Shown: positions 62,182 through 64,000 of the stretch, one piece after another
Layout of the letters: each line of letters opens with the position of its first letter
Numbering within the stretch: the first letter of the stretch is position 1
From: an uncultured Clostridium sp.
Lineage (GTDB): Bacteria; Bacillota; Clostridia; Lachnospirales; Lachnospiraceae
Direction: 5' to 3'
Assembly: GCA_947253885.1 (NCBI GenBank)
Contig: CAMYAO010000002.1
Coordinates: 62,001-126,000 of the forward strand
DNA: 64,000 nucleotides
Made by a program: the position numbers and the translations under genes
The notes under the pieces: generated by a model
The model's input: only the letters and a program-made list of their open reading frames with translations
What the model was told of the DNA's origin: nothing
Databases searched by the model: none

Positions 62182-64000
62182 CTATAGAATACTGTTTAAA
62201 AACAATGGTGCAAATACTAATGCAACGATTGTCATTAATTTAATTAAAATATTGATTGCAGGACCTGAAGTATCTTTAAAAGGATCACCTACTGTATCGC
62301 CAACTACTGCTGCCTTGTGAGGATCACTTCCTTTTCCGCCATGAGCACCGCTTTCAATATATTTCTTTGCATTGTCCCAGGCACCTCCGGCATTTGCCAT
62401 AAAGATTGCCATAAGCACACCGGTAACCAACGCACCGGCTAACAGACCTCCCAGTGCCGCTGCACCTAATAATTTACCAATAATAATCGGAACAACAATT
62501 GCAATAATACCGGGAACAAGCATTTCCTTTAAGGCTGCATTGGTAGAAATCGCCACACAACTCTTATAGTCCGGTTTACTAGTTCCTTCCAGAATTCCCT
62601 TATCAGAATGGAACTGACGACGTACTTCCTCGATCATGGAAAATGCGGCTTTTGAAACTGCTTCCATTGTGATTGCCGAGAATAAGAACGGTAGCATACC
62701 TCCGATAAACAGACCGATGATAACTCTTGGTTCTAAAATAGAAATGTTTTTCAAATGAACGGTCTCTGAATAGGTGACGAACAAGGATAATGCAGTCAAT
62801 GCCGCAGAGCCGATTGCAAAACCTTTTCCGATTGCCGCTGTTGTATTACCGATAGAATCCAAAGTATCTGTAATCTCACGAACACTCTCGTTACAGCCTG
62901 ACATTTCCGCAATACCACCGGCATTATCGGCAATCGGTCCATAAGTATCTACTGCCACCACATTACCGGTTGTAGCCAACATGCCGACTGCTGCAAGAGC
63001 AATTCCGTATACACCCGCAAATGTATATGCTGCAAAAATACCGATTGCGATCAAAACAATCGGAATCATGGTAGACTTCATGCCGGTTGCTAATCCGCTG
63101 ATAATATTTGTAGCGGCACCGGTCTCAGACTGCTCCGCAATCTTTTGAACAGGTTTGTTCTTATCTGATGTGTAGTACTCTGTAATCGCACCGATCAAAA
63201 TACCCACTACTAAACCGGAAATAATTGCACCGGCAGGTTTATAGGTACCTAAAATCACATTACTCAATACGATTGCCAATACAACGGTAATAATATTTGC
63301 AATATTGGTTCCAAGGTTCATAGCTTTATGAGGATCTCCGCCTTCCTTACCTCGAACCAGAAATACACCGATAATAGATGCCAATACACCGATTGCTGCC
63401 AAAATCAAAGGATACAGAGCTCCTGCAATGATATTGGTAGAACCGAAAGTCTTATCATACGCCAAAATACCCAAAGAAATAGCAGATACAATAGAACCTA
63501 CATAGGACTCATAAAGATCGGCTCCCATTCCTGCAACATCACCAACGTTATCACCGACGTTATCTGCAATAACAGCCGGGTTACGTGGATCATCTTCCGG
63601 AATACCTGCTTCTACTTTACCTACAAGATCTGCTCCGACATCTGCCGCTTTGGTATAGATACCACCGCCTACACGGGCAAATAATGCGATAGAAGATGCA
63701 CCTAAACTAAATCCGAACAAAATAGCCGCATTATGTGTTACAAAATAAATGATACTTGCTCCGAACAGGCCGAGACCTACTACGGTAAGCCCCATTACCG
63801 CTCCGCCACGAAATGCGATAGGAAGAGCACGAGTCATACCTCCTTCCTGTGCCGCATTCGTTGTACGAACATTTGCGCTTGTAGCAACATTCATACCGAT
63901 ATAACCTGCACAGGTGGAAAATAATGCTCCTATAACGAAGCAAATTGCTGTTTTCCAGTCAATTCCAATGCCTACGGCAATGAAAACAACCACAACGAAA
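62182..64000 (-). CDS. hppA: Membrane-bound ion-translocating pyrophosphatase, N-terminus cut by window edge
   Basis: Multi-helix pump that couples pyrophosphate hydrolysis to H+ or Na+ export. About 605 residues are in the window; the reading stays open through the right edge, so some 60-90 N-terminal residues are missing. The pyrophosphate-binding site is clear (DVGADLVGKVE, then DDPRNPAVIADNVGDNVGD), as are a second acidic cluster (DTYGPIADNAGGIAEM) and the C-terminal GDTVGDPFKDTSGPA. The segment GNTTAAIGKGFAI has Ala and Gly at the positions that mark K+-dependent enzymes. Whether H+ or Na+ is moved cannot be decided here. Confidence 0.95.
   Translation of the reverse strand, partial: FVVVVFIAVGIGIDWKTAICFVIGALFSTCAGYIGMNVATSANVRTTNAAQEGGMTRALPIAFRGGAVMGLTVVGLGLFGASIIYFVTHNAAILFGFSLGASSIALFARVGGGIYTKAADVGADLVGKVEAGIPEDDPRNPAVIADNVGDNVGDVAGMGADLYESYVGSIVSAISLGILAYDKTFGSTNIIAGALYPLILAAIGVLASIIGVFLVRGKEGGDPHKAMNLGTNIANIITVVLAIVLSNVILGTYKPAGAIISGLVVGILIGAITEYYTSDKNKPVQKIAEQSETGAATNIISGLATGMKSTMIPIVLIAIGIFAAYTFAGVYGIALAAVGMLATTGNVVAVDTYGPIADNAGGIAEMSGCNESVREITDTLDSIGNTTAAIGKGFAIGSAALTALSLFVTYSETVHLKNISILEPRVIIGLFIGGMLPFLFSAITMEAVSKAAFSMIEEVRRQFHSDKGILEGTSKPDYKSCVAISTNAALKEMLVPGIIAIVVPIIIGKLLGAAALGGLLAGALVTGVLMAIFMANAGGAWDNAKKYIESGAHGGKGSDPHKAAVVGDTVGDPFKDTSGPAINILIKLMTIVALVFAPLFLNSIL

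Noticed and set aside
1..64000. Defence islands, prophage, integrative elements or insertion sequences
   Set aside because: No transposase, integrase, restriction, toxin-antitoxin or phage structural gene was recognised, and gene order is typical core-genome order throughout.

Overview
The window looks like chromosomal core DNA of a low-GC, anaerobic Gram-positive bacterium, most likely a member of the Lachnospiraceae (Clostridia). Supporting signs are a pyruvate:ferredoxin oxidoreductase, a membrane pyrophosphatase with the K+-dependent signature, class B sortase, CIRCE and Gram-positive LexA sites, strong AGGAGG ribosome binding sites, and the gene orders recX-recA, rplS-lepB-rbgA-rnhB-yraN and der-DUF512. 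Almost everything is on the minus strand. Only an ABC-F ATPase, an HxlR regulator and a 65-residue membrane protein are on the plus strand. I see no tRNA, rRNA, insertion sequence, prophage or CRISPR array, and no stretch over 300 bases lacks a gene.

Layout from left to right (minus-strand genes read right to left). 1-4041: phospholipid and ribosome-assembly genes gpsA (cut by the edge), plsY, der and a PDZ/radical-SAM protein. 4178-7726: nifJ. 8015-9652: ABC-F ATPase. 9720-19326: ftsH, pgeF, yraN, rnhB, rbgA, lepB, rplS, recX, recA and prfC. 19388-27226: deoB, rpsU, alaS, rnhA, an MTA/SAH deaminase, purine nucleoside phosphorylase and a LysR regulator. 27386-28907: HxlR and GntR regulators around an internally deleted phosphotransacylase. 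29116-32563: a decayed catabolic operon. 32743-38424: two CobW-type GTPases (one with a long histidine tract), an ABC exporter and argS. 38430-48647: sortase B and a division/cell-wall (dcw) cluster from mraZ to ftsZ. 48882-55517: lgt, thrS, a SEC-C protein, purA, a thioesterase and a DegV protein. 55716-57637: groESL. 57774-62007: a folate operon. 62182-64000: hppA, cut by the right edge.

Most genes are ordinary housekeeping functions grouped in recognisable operons, separated by clear intrinsic terminators and sigma-A-type promoters. The exception is 27.8-32.6 kb. There a short-chain dehydrogenase, a 3-hydroxyacyl-CoA dehydrogenase, a cyclase-family hydrolase and a beta-keto acid cleavage enzyme each carry several independent lesions (in-frame stops of all three types, frameshifts, large deletions). 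Start codons, ribosome binding sites, promoter-region palindromes and a terminator remain. A nearby phosphotransacylase has lost about two thirds of its length without losing frame. This looks like recent loss of a beta-keto/3-hydroxy acid degradation pathway, with the GntR regulator and a small zinc-ribbon gene still intact.

I did not find a convincing new defence or mobile system. The points most worth following up are the decayed operon, a signal peptidase with Gly where the catalytic Ser should be, an ABC-F protein with a degenerate second ATP site, helically phased boxes upstream of mraZ, HD and HAD hydrolases embedded in the folate operon, and several long perfect palindromes.
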